A DNA stretch of 64,000 nucleotides from Deltaproteobacteria bacterium (GCA_021780695.1 JAJXYD010000034.1:1-64000), one strand, 5' to 3'. Shown: positions 35,590 to 46,159, numbered from the stretch's first letter. Notes: a model not told the origin generated them from the sequence alone. Program-made: numbers and translations.

Positions 35590-36081
35590 CTAGGAATTGG
35601 GTTGATCGAGAAACCTTATAAGGCGTGCCGGATTGCCCACAGCCACACCGTTTGGGGGAATGTCGGCAGCAACGACCGAGCCTGCCCCGACGATGGCATT
35701 TTCACCGATTGTGATGTTTGCAAGAATCGTTGCTCCCGAGCCAATCGAAGCGCCCTTCATAACTCGGGTGGACTCCACTTTCCAGTCGGCTTCGGTTTGC
35801 AGAACGCCTTCGGCATTTGTCGCCCTGGGATAGGTGTCGTTAATAAATATGACCCCGTGGCCGATGAAAACATCGTCTTCAATGCTAACGCCCTCGCAGA
35901 TGAAGGTATGACTCGAGATCTTACAGTTTTTTCCGATAAGAGCGTTTTTCTGGATTTCTACAAATGTTCCGATCTTGGTGTTGTCGCCGATCGTGCAGCC
36001 ATACAGATTTATAAATTTGCCAAGCTTTACGTTTTCTCCAAGCCTGACATCGTCGGCAACGCTTGAAAAACTCACAGACAA
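35590..36081 (-). CDS. Hexapeptide-repeat N-acetyltransferase (WbpD/WlbB-like)
   Basis: The 163-residue left-handed beta-helix protein has regular hexapeptides (VRLGEN, VKLGKF, CTIGDN, TKIGTF, ALIGKN, CKISSH) and a loop NDTYPRATNAEG. The catalytic FIGHGVIFINDTYPR and GSGATILANITIG segments are typical of UDP-2-acetamido-3-amino-glucuronate N-acetyltransferases. It ends AIVGAGSVVAADIPPNGV and GNPARLIRFL. TTG 36081 has GGGGG nearby; GTG 36075 is an alternative. Partner enzymes of that pathway (WbpA, WbpB, WbpE types) are not adjacent, though the Gfo/Idh/MocA fusion and DegT protein in this locus could supply related steps. That link is speculative. Confidence 0.8.
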   Translation of the reverse strand: MSVSFSSVADDVRLGENVKLGKFINLYGCTIGDNTKIGTFVEIQKNALIGKNCKISSHTFICEGVSIEDDVFIGHGVIFINDTYPRATNAEGVLQTEADWKVESTRVMKGASIGSGATILANITIGENAIVGAGSVVAADIPPNGVAVGNPARLIRFLDQPNS

Positions 36082-36976
36082 ATGTGCCCCCGCCTGTTCT
36101 TTATCTATTTTTTCGCCTCTTGGAATAGGCTTAGCACTTTCTATCCCGCCCGGCCAGTGTTAAAGGGTGAGACCGCAGGTTTAGATAAAAGCCCTGCGCG
36201 GATAAAAATTTGATAAGCACTTAAATAAGTTTGGGAATTATCGCGACGAAGCGAAGCGGCATCGGTTTTAGAAAAATTTGGCCCCCAGAGTGCGTGACGG
36301 ACATGAGAGGGAGCTCCGCCAACTCGGTTACGTAAAGACCGATGAACAAGACGAACAGTAGGGGCAAAGGGGGCAGGTAAAATTTGGTCAGACCCACACA
36401 TCCGACGCGAGGCGCAAAAAGCCCCTTACCTATCCAGACCCTACATCAGGTTCCATCAAATTCGCGTTTGTTGCCTGCCCAAGCGTAAGAGCGGAGATAG
36501 CCCGTTCTTCTATCGCTATAAAAACTCTAACCAAGCAAATATATAAGAACTAAATTGTAAAGTATCTGGTTCTTAAAAATAGAACAAAAGCCGTAAAAAG
36601 CAAGTATTAAAATATAGTGTCCGGAATAATCGCTCCTCCATGCTCCAGCCTTTTCCTCACCTGTTATGACTATCGGAAGAATACGCTTATCAAATGAGTT
36701 CTTTTTCATTTTCCGCCGAAAAATATATTTCGCAAAGGGGATTCAGGAGGGGATAGAGCTGGTATAAAGCATACTCGAAAGATCGTAAAATACTGTTAAT
36801 ACAAATAGATAAATAAGCCGGTCTTGTAAAGCGCTGCCGCTCGCAGACCGGCCCCAAGACGCTCTTTGCTATCGCCGCGTTCGGGTTTTTGCGGTTTTTT
36901 TTGACGCTCCCGCAGGGTGAGGGAAAACAGGGACCTGTCAAGATTTACCCAGGCATCGCAGTTGTTCCGATCGCAC
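36082..36976. other. AT-rich gap with only remnants
   Basis: No complete gene is visible. The minus strand has several short open frames (for example 36527-36709 and 36690-36941) with hydrophobic stretches and no recognisable domain, and a frame around 36141-36401. From about 36500 to 36830 the DNA is clearly more AT-rich than its neighbours. It probably marks lost or foreign DNA at the right border of the polysaccharide locus. Confidence 0.5.
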
Positions 36977-37027
36977 ATGGAAAAGGCCGCTCAGATTCCG
37001 TAGAGGAAGCTGAGCGGCCTTTTCCAT
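36977..37027. terminator. Strong hairpin terminator downstream of the tRNA pair
   Basis: A perfect 18-bp inverted repeat, ATGGAAAAGGCCGCTCAG (36977-36994) and its complement (37010-37027), has a 15-base loop. The stem contains A4/T4 at the base, so it can end transcripts on both strands. On the minus strand it lies 47 bases after tRNA-Asp. Confidence 0.85.
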
Positions 37028-37073
37028 ACTCTATTTTAAACGCTTAGCCAGATCGCTAAGTATGTAAATTTTC

Positions 37074-37150
<77 letters not shown>

Positions 37151-37156
37151 TTGTTT

Positions 37157-37232
37157 TGGTAGGCGGAACAGGGCTCGAACCTGTGACCCTCGGCTTGTAA
37201 GGCCGATGCTCTCCCAGCTGAGCTACCCGCCC
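37157..37232 (-). tRNA. tRNA-Val (TAC)
   Basis: The minus strand reads GGGCGGG-TAGCTCAG at the 5' end and TCCGCCT-A-CCA at the 3' end, with G-T pairs at both ends of the acceptor stem. The anticodon loop CTTACAA gives TAC, and the T-arm has GGTTCGAGCCC. The CCA is encoded. It lies six bases before tRNA-Asp in the same transcript. Confidence 0.96.
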
Positions 37233-37370
37233 AGAAACTTCATTCCTCAGACAGGGGAGAGAGCAGGCTCCGTGCCCCTCGCGTCCTTAGAAGTTGCATT
37301 ATTAAACAAACCTGCCTTCGATGTCAAGCACTTTAGCCGCCTGCTCTTAAAGAGATTAGCCCATCCGCTT

Positions 37371-39812
37371 TCAGTGGGTACGAATCTCATCGGCCGAAGG
37401 CTCCTTGGGCAAAATAACGGGAGTCTCCTCAACCTTGGCGGGTTCTGTGAAAATCTTATCCGCCTGATCGGTTGCCAGGGCAAATTTAAGCACATCGTCC
37501 ATGTGCGTTAGCAGTTCGATGTTTACCTCTCGCAGGATCTTTTCGGGAATATCCTTGAGATCCTTTGCGTTATCCTTTGGGATCAGAACGGTTTTAAGAA
37601 GGGCCCTGTGGGCCGCGAGGATTTTTTCCTTAAGCCCGCCTATGGGAAGCACGCGCCCCCTCAGGGTTATTTCCCCGGTCATTGCAAGGTCGCTTCGCAC
37701 CGGAATTTTGCTAAGAGCCGAAACAATGGAGGTGGCCATGGTAATGCCAGCAGACGGGCCGTCTTTTGGAATAGCCCCCTCCGGAACATGGACGTGAATG
37801 TCCAGGGTCTGGTGGAAATCGGGGTCAAGGCCCAGCTGTTTTGCCCGAGACCTCACATAGCTTAGGGCCGCCTGAGCCGATTCCTGCATGACCTCGCCAA
37901 GTTTTCCGGTTATGGTCACTTTGCCCTTGCCCGGCATGGTCACGGTTTCTATCCCTAAGATGTCTCCTCCAAACTCGGTCCAGGCAAGACCCATAGCAAG
38001 GCCCACCTCGTCTTTTTCTTCCGCGCGTCCGTAATGGAATTTGGGGATTCCCAAAAAGTCCTGGATGTGGTTTTCGGTAAGTTCAACTCTTACCTCCGGG
38101 CCCTTTTGCACCACTTCCTTGGCTACCTTGCGGCACACCGAGCCGATTTCGCGCTCAAGGTTTCTAACCCCCGCCTCCTTGGTGTAATGGCGGATGATAA
38201 AGAGCAGGACCTCATCTGTGAAGTCGATGTTTTCGGCGCTTATGCCGTTTGCCCGCGACTGTTTTTTGAGCAGGAAGTTTCTGGCTATGTTCAGCTTGTC
38301 AAATTCGGTGTAGCCGGCAAGCTGGATAATTTCCATCCTGTCTCGAAGAGGAGCGGGGATGGATTGAAGGGTGTTGGCCGTAGTGATAAACAAGACCTCC
38401 GAGAGATCATAGTCCAGATCCAGATAGTGATCGCTAAAGGCAAAATTTTGCTCCGGGTCGAGCACCTCAAGAAGGGCGGCCGAGGGGTCGCCGCGAAAAT
38501 CCATGCTCATCTTGTCGATTTCATCGAGGCAGAAAACCGGATTATTGCTCTTGACCTTCTTTAGCGACTGGATGATTTTACCGGGAAGAGCGCCTATATA
38601 GGTGCGCCTGTGGCCGCGGATCTCGGCCTCGTCACGCACGCCCCCAAGAGAGAGGCGGATGAAATTGCGATTCATCGATCTTGCGATGGAACGGGCAAGC
38701 GAGGTCTTGCCCACGCCCGGAGGGCCCACAAAGCAAAGGATGGGGCCTTTAATCTTTTTTACCAGGGCCTGAACGGCCAGGTATTCGATAATGCGCTCCT
38801 TGGGCTTTTCGAGTCCGTAGTGGTCTTCATTCAGAATGCCGGCGGCCATGTCTATATCGATCTTGTCCCTGGTCTTTTCAAACCAGGGAAGCGAGAGTAT
38901 CCAGTCGATATAGTTGCGGACCACGGTGGCCTCGGCGCTCATAGGAGACATCATCTTAAGCTTTTTGAACTCGGCTCGCACCTTTGCGGCCGCCTCGGCC
39001 GAAAGCTTCTTTTTCTTTATGCGCCTGTCAAGCTCTTCTAGTTCGGACTTGAAATCGTCCTTTTCGCCCATCTCCTTTTGTATCGCGCGCATCTGCTCGT
39101 TTAGATAGTACTCGCGCTGGGTCTTTTCCATCTGCTTTTTGACCCGGCCCTTGATGCGCTCTTCGGTTTCGATGATTTCGATCTCGGAGCGAATGTGGCC
39201 GAAAAGCTTTTCGATGCGCTGCAAAACATTTACGGTTTCAAGGAGCTTCTGCTTGGCCTCGAGCTTAAAAGGCATGTAGGAGGCAACGGTATCGGCCAGC
39301 CGGGAGGGGGCATCGATGGTTGCCACCGTATCGAGGATCTCCTGGGTGATCTTCTTGTTATGCTTGGAATAGGCCTCCAGGGAGGATTTTACTCCCCGCA
39401 TGAGGGCTTCGAGCTCAACGGTACTGTCCTCGGTTTCCTCGATAGCTTCGAGCTGAACGACGAAGTGGTCGGGGTGAGGCAGAAAGCTAAGGATCCTCGC
39501 TCGATACTCTCCTTCAACGAGCACCTTGACGGTGCCGTCGGGCAGGCGAAGTATTTGCAAAATATTTGCAACCGTTCCCATGCGATAGATATCGCCCTCG
39601 CCGGGGGTGTCGGTTTTGGCTTTGGTCTGTGCGGCCAAAAAAATCTTTTTGTCCGACCCCATGGCCTTTTCAAGGGCATTGACGGATTTGTCGCGGCCAA
39701 CGAAAAGTGGGACCACCATCGAGGGGAACACCACGATATCTCTTAAGGGCAGCAAGGGCATGGTGAAAACATTGCTCTGCTGACCATCTTTTGCGCGCGT
39801 TAGTTTGAACAT
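37371..39812 (-). CDS. lon: ATP-dependent protease Lon
   Basis: The 813-residue protein has the full Lon layout: N-terminal substrate domain ([20 protein letters not shown]), coiled-coil linker around 185-280, AAA+ module with Walker [10 protein letters not shown] at 363-371 and Walker [11 protein letters not shown], and a C-terminal protease domain with S687 in PKDGPSAG and K730 in GGLKEK. It degrades misfolded and regulatory proteins in the cytoplasm. M18 is a second possible start, since homologues often begin just before LPLRD. The gene follows clpX by 78 bases on the same strand, and the two may share a transcript. Confidence 0.97.
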   Translation of the reverse strand: MFKLTRAKDGQQSNVFTMPLLPLRDIVVFPSMVVPLFVGRDKSVNALEKAMGSDKKIFLAAQTKAKTDTPGEGDIYRMGTVANILQILRLPDGTVKVLVEGEYRARILSFLPHPDHFVVQLEAIEETEDSTVELEALMRGVKSSLEAYSKHNKKITQEILDTVATIDAPSRLADTVASYMPFKLEAKQKLLETVNVLQRIEKLFGHIRSEIEIIETEERIKGRVKKQMEKTQREYYLNEQMRAIQKEMGEKDDFKSELEELDRRIKKKKLSAEAAAKVRAEFKKLKMMSPMSAEATVVRNYIDWILSLPWFEKTRDKIDIDMAAGILNEDHYGLEKPKERIIEYLAVQALVKKIKGPILCFVGPPGVGKTSLARSIARSMNRNFIRLSLGGVRDEAEIRGHRRTYIGALPGKIIQSLKKVKSNNPVFCLDEIDKMSMDFRGDPSAALLEVLDPEQNFAFSDHYLDLDYDLSEVLFITTANTLQSIPAPLRDRMEIIQLAGYTEFDKLNIARNFLLKKQSRANGISAENIDFTDEVLLFIIRHYTKEAGVRNLEREIGSVCRKVAKEVVQKGPEVRVELTENHIQDFLGIPKFHYGRAEEKDEVGLAMGLAWTEFGGDILGIETVTMPGKGKVTITGKLGEVMQESAQAALSYVRSRAKQLGLDPDFHQTLDIHVHVPEGAIPKDGPSAGITMATSIVSALSKIPVRSDLAMTGEITLRGRVLPIGGLKEKILAAHRALLKTVLIPKDNAKDLKDIPEKILREVNIELLTHMDDVLKFALATDQADKIFTEPAKVEETPVILPKEPSADEIRTH

Positions 39813-39890
39813 ATTCGTCAGTTACTTTCTCGTCTATTGTAGTCACCTGCCCGGGGCGGCAACCGCGGGCAGGCCCAATAAGCGCTACTC

Positions 39891-41144
39891 TCAGGCCGAC
39901 TCCTGGTCCTGGCCCCGATAGATGAGCAGAGGCTGCGCGTCCTTGGTCAGCACATCCTCGTTTATAATGCACTCCTGAATTTCGGGGTGGGAGGGAAGGT
40001 CGTACATAATGTCGAGCATGATGTTTTCCATAATCGACCTCAAGCCGCGGGCGCCGGACTTGCGCCGGATGGCTTCCTTGGAGATCGCCTTGAGGATGGC
40101 ATCGTTAAAGTGCAACCTTACGTTTTCCAGTTCGAACAGTTTCTTGTACTGCTTTACCAAAGCGTTTTTGGGCTCGGTCAGGATGTTTACGAGCTCGTCT
40201 TCGGTAAGCTCGCTAAGGGTGGCAATGACCGGCAGCCTGCCGACAAACTCGGGGATCATGCCAAATTTTAGCAGATCTTCGGGCTGGACGTGCTTTAAGA
40301 CCTCCCCAACGCTTTTTTCTTCCTTGCTGCGGATTTCGGCTCCAAATCCCATGCCCTTTACGCCCACGCGGCCGCGAATGATGGTATCCAGATAGTTGAA
40401 GGCCCCGCCGCAGATAAAAAGGATATTGGTTGTGTCGATCTTTATGAATTCCTGCTGAGGGTGCTTTCTGCCGCCCTTGGGGGGGACATTGGCAACGGTG
40501 CCCTCAAGGATTTTCAAAAGCGCCTGCTGCACCCCTTCCCCGGATACGTCGCGGGTGATCGAGGGACTGTCGGACTTTTTGGCGATCTTATCTATTTCGT
40601 CGATGTAGACTATCCCCCTGGAGGCCTTCTCGATATCGTAGTCGGCCGCCTGGATAAGGCTTACCAGGATATTTTCGACGTCTTCGCCGACATAGCCCGC
40701 CTCGGTCAGAGTGGTTGCATCGGCTATGGTGAAAGGAACGTTTAAGATCCTTGCAAGCGTTTGGGCAAGCAGGGTTTTGCCCGATCCGGTGGGGCCGATC
40801 ATGAGGATATTGGACTTTTGAAGCTCGACGTCGTTTTTGTCGATTTTTAGCTCAATGCGTTTGTAATGATTGTGAACGGCCACGGAAAGAACTTTTTTGG
40901 CTCTTTCCTGACCGATAACGTACTGGTCGAGGATCTGCTTTATGCCGGCAGGCTTTGGGATCTGAGTGGCCCTGGCCGCACCCTCCCTTTCATATTCCTC
41001 GGCAATGATGTCGTTGCAAAGCTCCACGCATTCATCGCAAATATAGACAGTAGGGCCGGCAATCAGCTTCTTGACCTCATCCTGGCTTTTTCCGCAAAAA
41101 GAACACCTCAGCTCACCACCACGGTCGTCACGTTTCCTGGCCAT
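39891..41144 (-). CDS. clpX: ATP-dependent Clp protease ATP-binding subunit ClpX
   Basis: The 417-residue unfoldase has the N-terminal zinc domain with CSFC and CDEC pairs, then [20 protein letters not shown], Walker [13 protein letters not shown] (about residues 117-128), Walker [10 protein letters not shown], the pore loop [10 protein letters not shown] and sensor 2 in [10 protein letters not shown]. An AAGGAGG eight bases ahead supports ATG 41144; the in-frame TTG at 41147 is less likely. ClpX feeds substrates to ClpP, but clpP and tig, usual upstream partners, are absent: the upstream gene is a histidine kinase. They must lie elsewhere. Confidence 0.97.
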   Translation of the reverse strand: MARKRDDRGGELRCSFCGKSQDEVKKLIAGPTVYICDECVELCNDIIAEEYEREGAARATQIPKPAGIKQILDQYVIGQERAKKVLSVAVHNHYKRIELKIDKNDVELQKSNILMIGPTGSGKTLLAQTLARILNVPFTIADATTLTEAGYVGEDVENILVSLIQAADYDIEKASRGIVYIDEIDKIAKKSDSPSITRDVSGEGVQQALLKILEGTVANVPPKGGRKHPQQEFIKIDTTNILFICGGAFNYLDTIIRGRVGVKGMGFGAEIRSKEEKSVGEVLKHVQPEDLLKFGMIPEFVGRLPVIATLSELTEDELVNILTEPKNALVKQYKKLFELENVRLHFNDAILKAISKEAIRRKSGARGLRSIMENIMLDIMYDLPSHPEIQECIINEDVLTKDAQPLLIYRGQDQESA

Positions 41145-41422
41145 CAAGATTCCTCCTTGCCTGCATCTTCCCTTTTTGCATCTGTTCTCGATCTGCTCTT
41201 AACATAGGATATCGGATCAGTTCTCATTTATTGTAAATCATTTTTTCGCTTCGAGAAGACAGGCCATACTATTATAACAACGAGACTAAAATTAAGCTAC
41301 TTCAAATTGTGTTCCAATAAGGATTCCCTGCGTTGGGTCTCCGCTGCCCCCGTCCGCGGCAAAGACCCGCCCATGAGGCGAAGAGGTAACCCCTGAGAGT
41401 AAAAAAATCAATATTTGATCTT

Positions 41423-42832
41423 TCAGGCTTTTTTAAAAGGCAAAACCAGATAGAAGAGGTTTCCCCCCGTTTGGGGCTCGCAGCCCACCATGCCGCCATG
41501 GATTTGAACGACGTTTTTTACAAAATAGAGGCCGTGGCCCTTGCCCTCGACAGCGGTTGCCCCGGCGCGGAACCCCTCATCGAAGACATGTTCGCTTTCT
41601 TCCCGGCTCAAGGGTTTACCGGTGGTGAAAAAGTCGAACCTGACGCCTGGTTTGTCCTTGCCAAAAGCGGTTTTAAGGATCTTTTCGTTTAAGGAAAACA
41701 CCTTTTGGGGCAAAAGGGGGTTGGCGCCGTTTGCGGCGTATTTCAAGGCATTGGAAAAAAAATTATCAAAAACCTGGGATATGAGCCCCTTGTCGACAAA
41801 GAGGGTAACCTGCTCATCGGGTCCGTTTTCAATCCTGTTGTCGAGCGTTATGTCTTTTCGTTTGAAATGGGCGCGGTAGCGGTCGATAAGAGGCCCGATA
41901 ATCTCCTTTTGAAAATTGCATGACTGTTTTCTCAGCACATAGGTTCCCTTCTGGAAATGGTCCTTTCGCAGCAGGGTTTCCAAAAAGAGGCTGGTGTGTT
42001 CGTAGTGGCTAAGAAGAGCGGAGAGCTCGTTATTGAGCTCGGCGTTTGCGCCCTGGAGACTTTTGAGCGCCTCAGAGAGCTCCCTGGCGGGGGGAGGCGG
42101 CCCGGAAGAGTGCTCGAGCGTTTTTTTGACCGACTCTTCAATGGAACGGTAGTTTTCCATCAACTTGCGAAGCCGTATCAAAAACAGCTTATAATACATA
42201 TTGGGGGTTATAACGTTGTGCTCGATGTCGGAGACGAGCTGATTTATGAACTTGATGTGGTTTATATTCTGCTCGACCAAAAGCTTCTGGTGAAGGTTAT
42301 AGCCTATACGGTTGGTAAATTTTTCGAAAAAAAACTGTTTGCGTCGATCGATTTTTTCCTTCGGCAGAACTTCAAAGACCCCAAGGATGGATCTTTGCCC
42401 CAGAAAGGGAAGGGTGTCCACAAGAGCCTGGTTGCCGCGAATTGGAAAAAACCACGACTCTTGGGACTCAACCGGGCCTTCGACCACTACGGCCGCGTGG
42501 TTGCTTCGCTCAGAGGGTGGGATAAGGCCTTCGCGGCTGGTGCAGACAAGCTCCAGCTGGGAACTTTTGGGGTTTATGATATAGATCCTGCTATCGAGGT
42601 CGAAGAACTCCCGGGCTACGCTTGCGCAAATCTGATAGAGGCTCTCGATCGTTGTAAATTCCTGGGCAAGATCGAAAAAGGTAGACAGGGCCTCTTCCTG
42701 TGAACGTTCAAAGCCGTAGTGCTGGTAATTTTTCTTTTTCTGCTGCACCCTCTGGTCGATGCAGTAGGTGACTTCCGCGGTGGAAACTAAACCTCCCTGC
42801 CTGAAAAGGGCGCAAGACGACTCTTCGACCAT
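41423..42832 (-). CDS. Soluble GAF-type histidine kinase with an unusual H-box
   Basis: The 469-residue protein has no membrane segment. Residues 50-200 resemble a GAF sensor (IESLYQICASVAREFFDLDS, VFEVLPKEKI). The phosphoacceptor is probably the His in FINQLVSDIEHNVITPN, which differs from the common HE(L/M)RTP. A long helical linker follows, then a HATPase domain with VFDNFFSNALKYA (N-box), FDFFTTGKPL and GHGLYFVKNVVQIHGG (G2). Output partner unknown; no response regulator is adjacent. GGAG six bases ahead of ATG 42832 supports the start. It is divergent from the rhomboid gene, and an AT-rich promoter region lies between. Confidence 0.8.
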   Translation of the reverse strand: MVEESSCALFRQGGLVSTAEVTYCIDQRVQQKKKNYQHYGFERSQEEALSTFFDLAQEFTTIESLYQICASVAREFFDLDSRIYIINPKSSQLELVCTSREGLIPPSERSNHAAVVVEGPVESQESWFFPIRGNQALVDTLPFLGQRSILGVFEVLPKEKIDRRKQFFFEKFTNRIGYNLHQKLLVEQNINHIKFINQLVSDIEHNVITPNMYYKLFLIRLRKLMENYRSIEESVKKTLEHSSGPPPPARELSEALKSLQGANAELNNELSALLSHYEHTSLFLETLLRKDHFQKGTYVLRKQSCNFQKEIIGPLIDRYRAHFKRKDITLDNRIENGPDEQVTLFVDKGLISQVFDNFFSNALKYAANGANPLLPQKVFSLNEKILKTAFGKDKPGVRFDFFTTGKPLSREESEHVFDEGFRAGATAVEGKGHGLYFVKNVVQIHGGMVGCEPQTGGNLFYLVLPFKKA

Positions 42833-42874
42833 AATCGCTCCACGATCCTTTGCTTAGAAGTGCAATCCTTATCG

Positions 42875-42903
42875 ATTATAATATAACATTACCGCTTTAT
42901 AAG
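42875..42903 (-). promoter_or_regulatory. Candidate promoter of the soluble histidine kinase
   Basis: A perfect TATAAT on the minus strand (42875-42880) sits in an AT-rich stretch 43 bases before ATG 42832. The -35 at 17 bases (CTTATA) is poor. Position supports it more than sequence. Confidence 0.35.
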
Positions 42904-43031
42904 TAGTTTAGGTATTTGTGGGCTAAACGTCACGTAAAAAGGAGCGGGGCGCGCCGGCTCGCCCCGTTGTTGGATTTAGTAAATGTGATATAAGAAGTTC
43001 CTTTTAAATTCGAAAAATATGAGGATAGCCA

Positions 43032-43877
43032 ATGGACGCACGCAACAGAAATTCGATCCTTTGCCCCAACTGCCGCCGGCTTGTAAGCAGCGATGAAGAG
43101 CGTTGCCCCTACTGCGGGCTGGGCCATCCGGGGTCGCGCTGGAAAAATATTTCGCTTGGTTCGGGCCTTCTATCCTCGGAGCGGATTGTGCCCAACATCA
43201 TCGCCTTAAACCTTTTGATGTTTATTCTCTCGATTCTCATCCGTCCGGCAAGGGTTGGCTTTTCGCTAAATCCGCTCACTTTTTTGGCTCCGAGCGCCAA
43301 GAGCCTGGTGCTTCTGGGGGCTACGGGAACCTATCCCATCGGAGTCTATCACATGTGGTGGTCGCTTCTTAGCGCCAACTATCTGCATGGAGGCCTGCTC
43401 CACATCGCCTTTAACATGATAGCCCTCTGGCAGATAGGTCCCCTGGTGGTCCAGGAGTACGGGGTCTCCCGGATGTTTTCGATCTATACGCTTAGCGGGG
43501 TCGGCGGTTATCTGGTGTCTTACTGGGCCGGTGTTCCGCTTACTATCGGAGCCTCGGGGGCAATTTGCGGCCTGATTGGCGCGGCACTTTTTTTTGGCAA
43601 GAGCCGAGGGGGCCAATACGGGCAGATGGTCTTCCAGAATGTAGCCGGCTGGGTGATCGCCATTTTTATCTTCGGCTTTCTTGTTTCGGGGATAAACAAC
43701 TGGGCCCACGGCGCGGGGATCGTCTGCGGGGTTTTTACGGGCTCTTTTCTGGGCTATCAGGAAAAAAGGGGTCAAAATTTCTATCACAAGATCCTGGGTG
43801 GGAGCTGCGTAGCGGCCACACTGGCCGTGCTGGCCTGGGGGGTCTTGCGGGCGCTGGTGGTGGCGGGACATCTATGA
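43032..43877 (+). CDS. Rhomboid-family intramembrane serine protease with N-terminal zinc ribbon
   Basis: The 281-residue protein starts with a zinc ribbon (C11-PN-C14 and C25-PY-C28), followed by about seven membrane segments. The rhomboid core is clear: HGGLLHIAFNM (H120, H124, N128), the nucleophile S175 in GASGAICG and the base H226 in WAHGAGIVCG. It cleaves membrane proteins within the bilayer; its substrates are unknown. GAGG lies eight bases before ATG 43032. It precedes feoB by 66 bases on the same strand, but the spacing does not prove one operon. Confidence 0.93.
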   Translation: MDARNRNSILCPNCRRLVSSDEERCPYCGLGHPGSRWKNISLGSGLLSSERIVPNIIALNLLMFILSILIRPARVGFSLNPLTFLAPSAKSLVLLGATGTYPIGVYHMWWSLLSANYLHGGLLHIAFNMIALWQIGPLVVQEYGVSRMFSIYTLSGVGGYLVSYWAGVPLTIGASGAICGLIGAALFFGKSRGGQYGQMVFQNVAGWVIAIFIFGFLVSGINNWAHGAGIVCGVFTGSFLGYQEKRGQNFYHKILGGSCVAATLAVLAWGVLRALVVAGHL

Positions 43878-43943
43878 GGGGCGATTTAGTTGTTGACACC
43901 AAAGGATGTTAGTGCTACCTAACTCTTCAAGGAGTATTACAAC

Positions 43944-46148
43944 TTGAAAGACGACCTTATAGCACTTGCGGGAAATCCCAATGCGGGAAAGACTTCTCTT
44001 TTCAACGCCATAACCGGTGCGCGCCAGCATGTGGCCAACTACCCCGGGGTAACGGTGGAAAGAAAGGAAGGCTTCTATTCGCACAACGGCTTTGACCTTC
44101 ACATAGTGGACCTGCCGGGGACCTATTCTCTTACGGCCTATTCTCCCGAAGAGCTTGTGGCGCGGGATGTTCTTACAACGGACCGGCCGCGGGTGGTAAT
44201 AAACATCGTTGATGCTTCAAACCTTGACCGCAACCTCTACCTGACGCTCCAGCTCTTCGAGTTGGGTATCCCCGTGATAATCGCTCTCAATATGATCGAC
44301 GTGGCCAAGGGAAGAGGTTTGGAAATCGACGCCGGGCAGCTTTCCCAAAAGCTCAACGTGCCGGTGATTCCGACGGTGGCAAGGAGCGGGTTTGGAAAAG
44401 AGCAACTTCTCGAGGTTGCCTCGCGAATAGTAAGAGAAGGGGCCGGTTCGGCGACTCCTCCCCAGATCCCTTACGGGCCCGATATCGACCCGGTGCTCCA
44501 GGAGATGGAGGCAAAAATCTCTTCGGCCGGTCTTCTTAGCGATCTATACCCCGCGCGGTGGACGGCCCTCAAATTTTTGGAATCCGATGAAGAAGTTGTT
44601 TCCAGGGGGCGGGTGGCGGCCCCGGAGCTTTCCGCGGAGCTCGAAAAGATGGTTTCAAAGGTTTCCGAGCATCTGCGCAAGACCCTTGACACCTATCCGG
44701 AGGGGATTATTGCGGACTACCGCTACGGTTTTATCTCCGCCCTGCTTAAATCGGGCGTCATGAAACAAACGCACGCGGCCGATCGGCTCTACCTCTCAGA
44801 CCGCATAGACAGTGTTCTAACGCACCGGATTGCCGGTCCGGTGATAATGGGCCTTATCCTCTATGGTCTTTACTATTTTGCGTTTACCGGAAGCGATGCT
44901 CCGGTTAAGTGGCTTCAGTCGGGTTTTGCGGCCCTGGGCGGATTTATCCAATCCCACCTTGGGCCCGGACTTTTGCGTTCGCTTCTTGTAAATGGAGTTA
45001 TCGGCGGCGTTGGGGGAATCCTTGGGTTCGTGCCGATAATTGTCTTTATCTTTCTTGGGATAGCCTTCCTGGAAGATTCGGGCTATCTGGCGCGGGCGGC
45101 TTTTATGCTCGACCGGGTCTTTCGCGTCTTCGGGCTTCATGGAAGCTCCTTTATGGCCTACGTGGTAGGGGGGGGAATCGCAGGCGGCTGCGGGGTGCCG
45201 GGCGTAATGGCCACCCGAACGCTTCGCAGTTCCAATGAGCGTTTGGCGACCATCCTGACCATAGGATTTATGAACTGCGGGGCAAAGCTGCCGGTCTACG
45301 CGCTTTTGATAGGCGCTTTTTTTGCCAAAGACAAGGCGCAGATGATGATGCTTCTGACCGTGATATCCTGGGCCGTGGCGTTTTTAGCGGCAAAGTTTTT
45401 GCGCACTACCATTTTGCGGGGGCCAAATACGCCGTTTTTGTTGGAACTGCCCCCCTACCGGCTTCCGACCCTCAGGGGGCTATTGATTCACACCTGGGAG
45501 CGGGCCTGGCTCTATATCAGGAAAGCCGGAACGGTCCTATTGGCTGTTTCCATCCTCTTCTGGGCTCTTATGAATTTTCCCCGTCTTCCCGCTTCGAAGC
45601 AGGCGGCCTACGCCGCGCAGAAACGAGCGGTTGCGGCCCAGATGAGGACTCAGGCCCAAGGGGGCTCCGGGCAGCTCGGGGCGCGATCGGCAAAGAGCTC
45701 CGCCCTTGCGGCGATAGACGGTGCGGAGGCGCGGGCGGCCTTGCGCTATTCGCTTGCCGGGCGCATGGGCATGGGGCTCGAGCATATCACCTATCTGTGC
45801 GGTTTCGACTGGCGAACAAACGTGGCTCTGGTCGGGGGCGTAGCGGCCAAGGAACTGGTCGTTTCGATTCTTAGCACCGCTTACTCCATGGGGCAAACGG
45901 GGCGGGGAAAAGACGCCCCGCTGGGTGCGGTTCTTGCCGCCGACCCTGCCTGGAACCCTCTTGTGGCCTTTACCCTGATCCTTTTTACAATGCTCTACGT
46001 GCCGTGCGTGGTAAGTGTGGTCTGTTTGGCAAAAGAGGCCGGAAGCTGGAAGTGGGCCCTGTTTTCGGTGCTCTTTAATACGACGGTGGCTTTTCTGCTG
46101 GCCGTTTTGGTCTACCAGGGCGGCCGGTTTCTGGGAATTGGCCTCTAG
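43944..46148 (+). CDS. feoB: Ferrous iron transporter FeoB
   Basis: The 734-residue protein has an N-terminal G domain: G1 GNPNAGKTS at 10-18, G2 VTVERKEG, G3 DLPGTYSL and G4 NMID. A helical GDI-like spacer follows, then a membrane region of about ten segments with two Gate motifs (GCGVPGVMATR and GFMNCGAKLPVYAL, with their conserved cysteines) and the Nucleoside-recognition-like core. It imports Fe(II) across the inner membrane. The start is TTG 43944 with AAGGAG nine bases upstream. No feoA gene is adjacent. Genes for two small Cys-rich proteins follow directly. Confidence 0.97.
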   Translation: MKDDLIALAGNPNAGKTSLFNAITGARQHVANYPGVTVERKEGFYSHNGFDLHIVDLPGTYSLTAYSPEELVARDVLTTDRPRVVINIVDASNLDRNLYLTLQLFELGIPVIIALNMIDVAKGRGLEIDAGQLSQKLNVPVIPTVARSGFGKEQLLEVASRIVREGAGSATPPQIPYGPDIDPVLQEMEAKISSAGLLSDLYPARWTALKFLESDEEVVSRGRVAAPELSAELEKMVSKVSEHLRKTLDTYPEGIIADYRYGFISALLKSGVMKQTHAADRLYLSDRIDSVLTHRIAGPVIMGLILYGLYYFAFTGSDAPVKWLQSGFAALGGFIQSHLGPGLLRSLLVNGVIGGVGGILGFVPIIVFIFLGIAFLEDSGYLARAAFMLDRVFRVFGLHGSSFMAYVVGGGIAGGCGVPGVMATRTLRSSNERLATILTIGFMNCGAKLPVYALLIGAFFAKDKAQMMMLLTVISWAVAFLAAKFLRTTILRGPNTPFLLELPPYRLPTLRGLLIHTWERAWLYIRKAGTVLLAVSILFWALMNFPRLPASKQAAYAAQKRAVAAQMRTQAQGGSGQLGARSAKSSALAAIDGAEARAALRYSLAGRMGMGLEHITYLCGFDWRTNVALVGGVAAKELVVSILSTAYSMGQTGRGKDAPLGAVLAADPAWNPLVAFTLILFTMLYVPCVVSVVCLAKEAGSWKWALFSVLFNTTVAFLLAVLVYQGGRFLGIGL

Positions 46149-46159
46149 GAGGACGGGCA

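Noticed and set aside
41271..41276. TATAAT on the minus strand upstream of clpX
   Set aside because: No acceptable -35 at 16-18 bases; AT-rich chance match.
42938..42966. GC-rich inverted repeat CGGGGCG/CGCCCCG before the rhomboid gene
   Set aside because: Only seven pairs, no T tract, and it lies between divergent genes, where a terminator is not expected.
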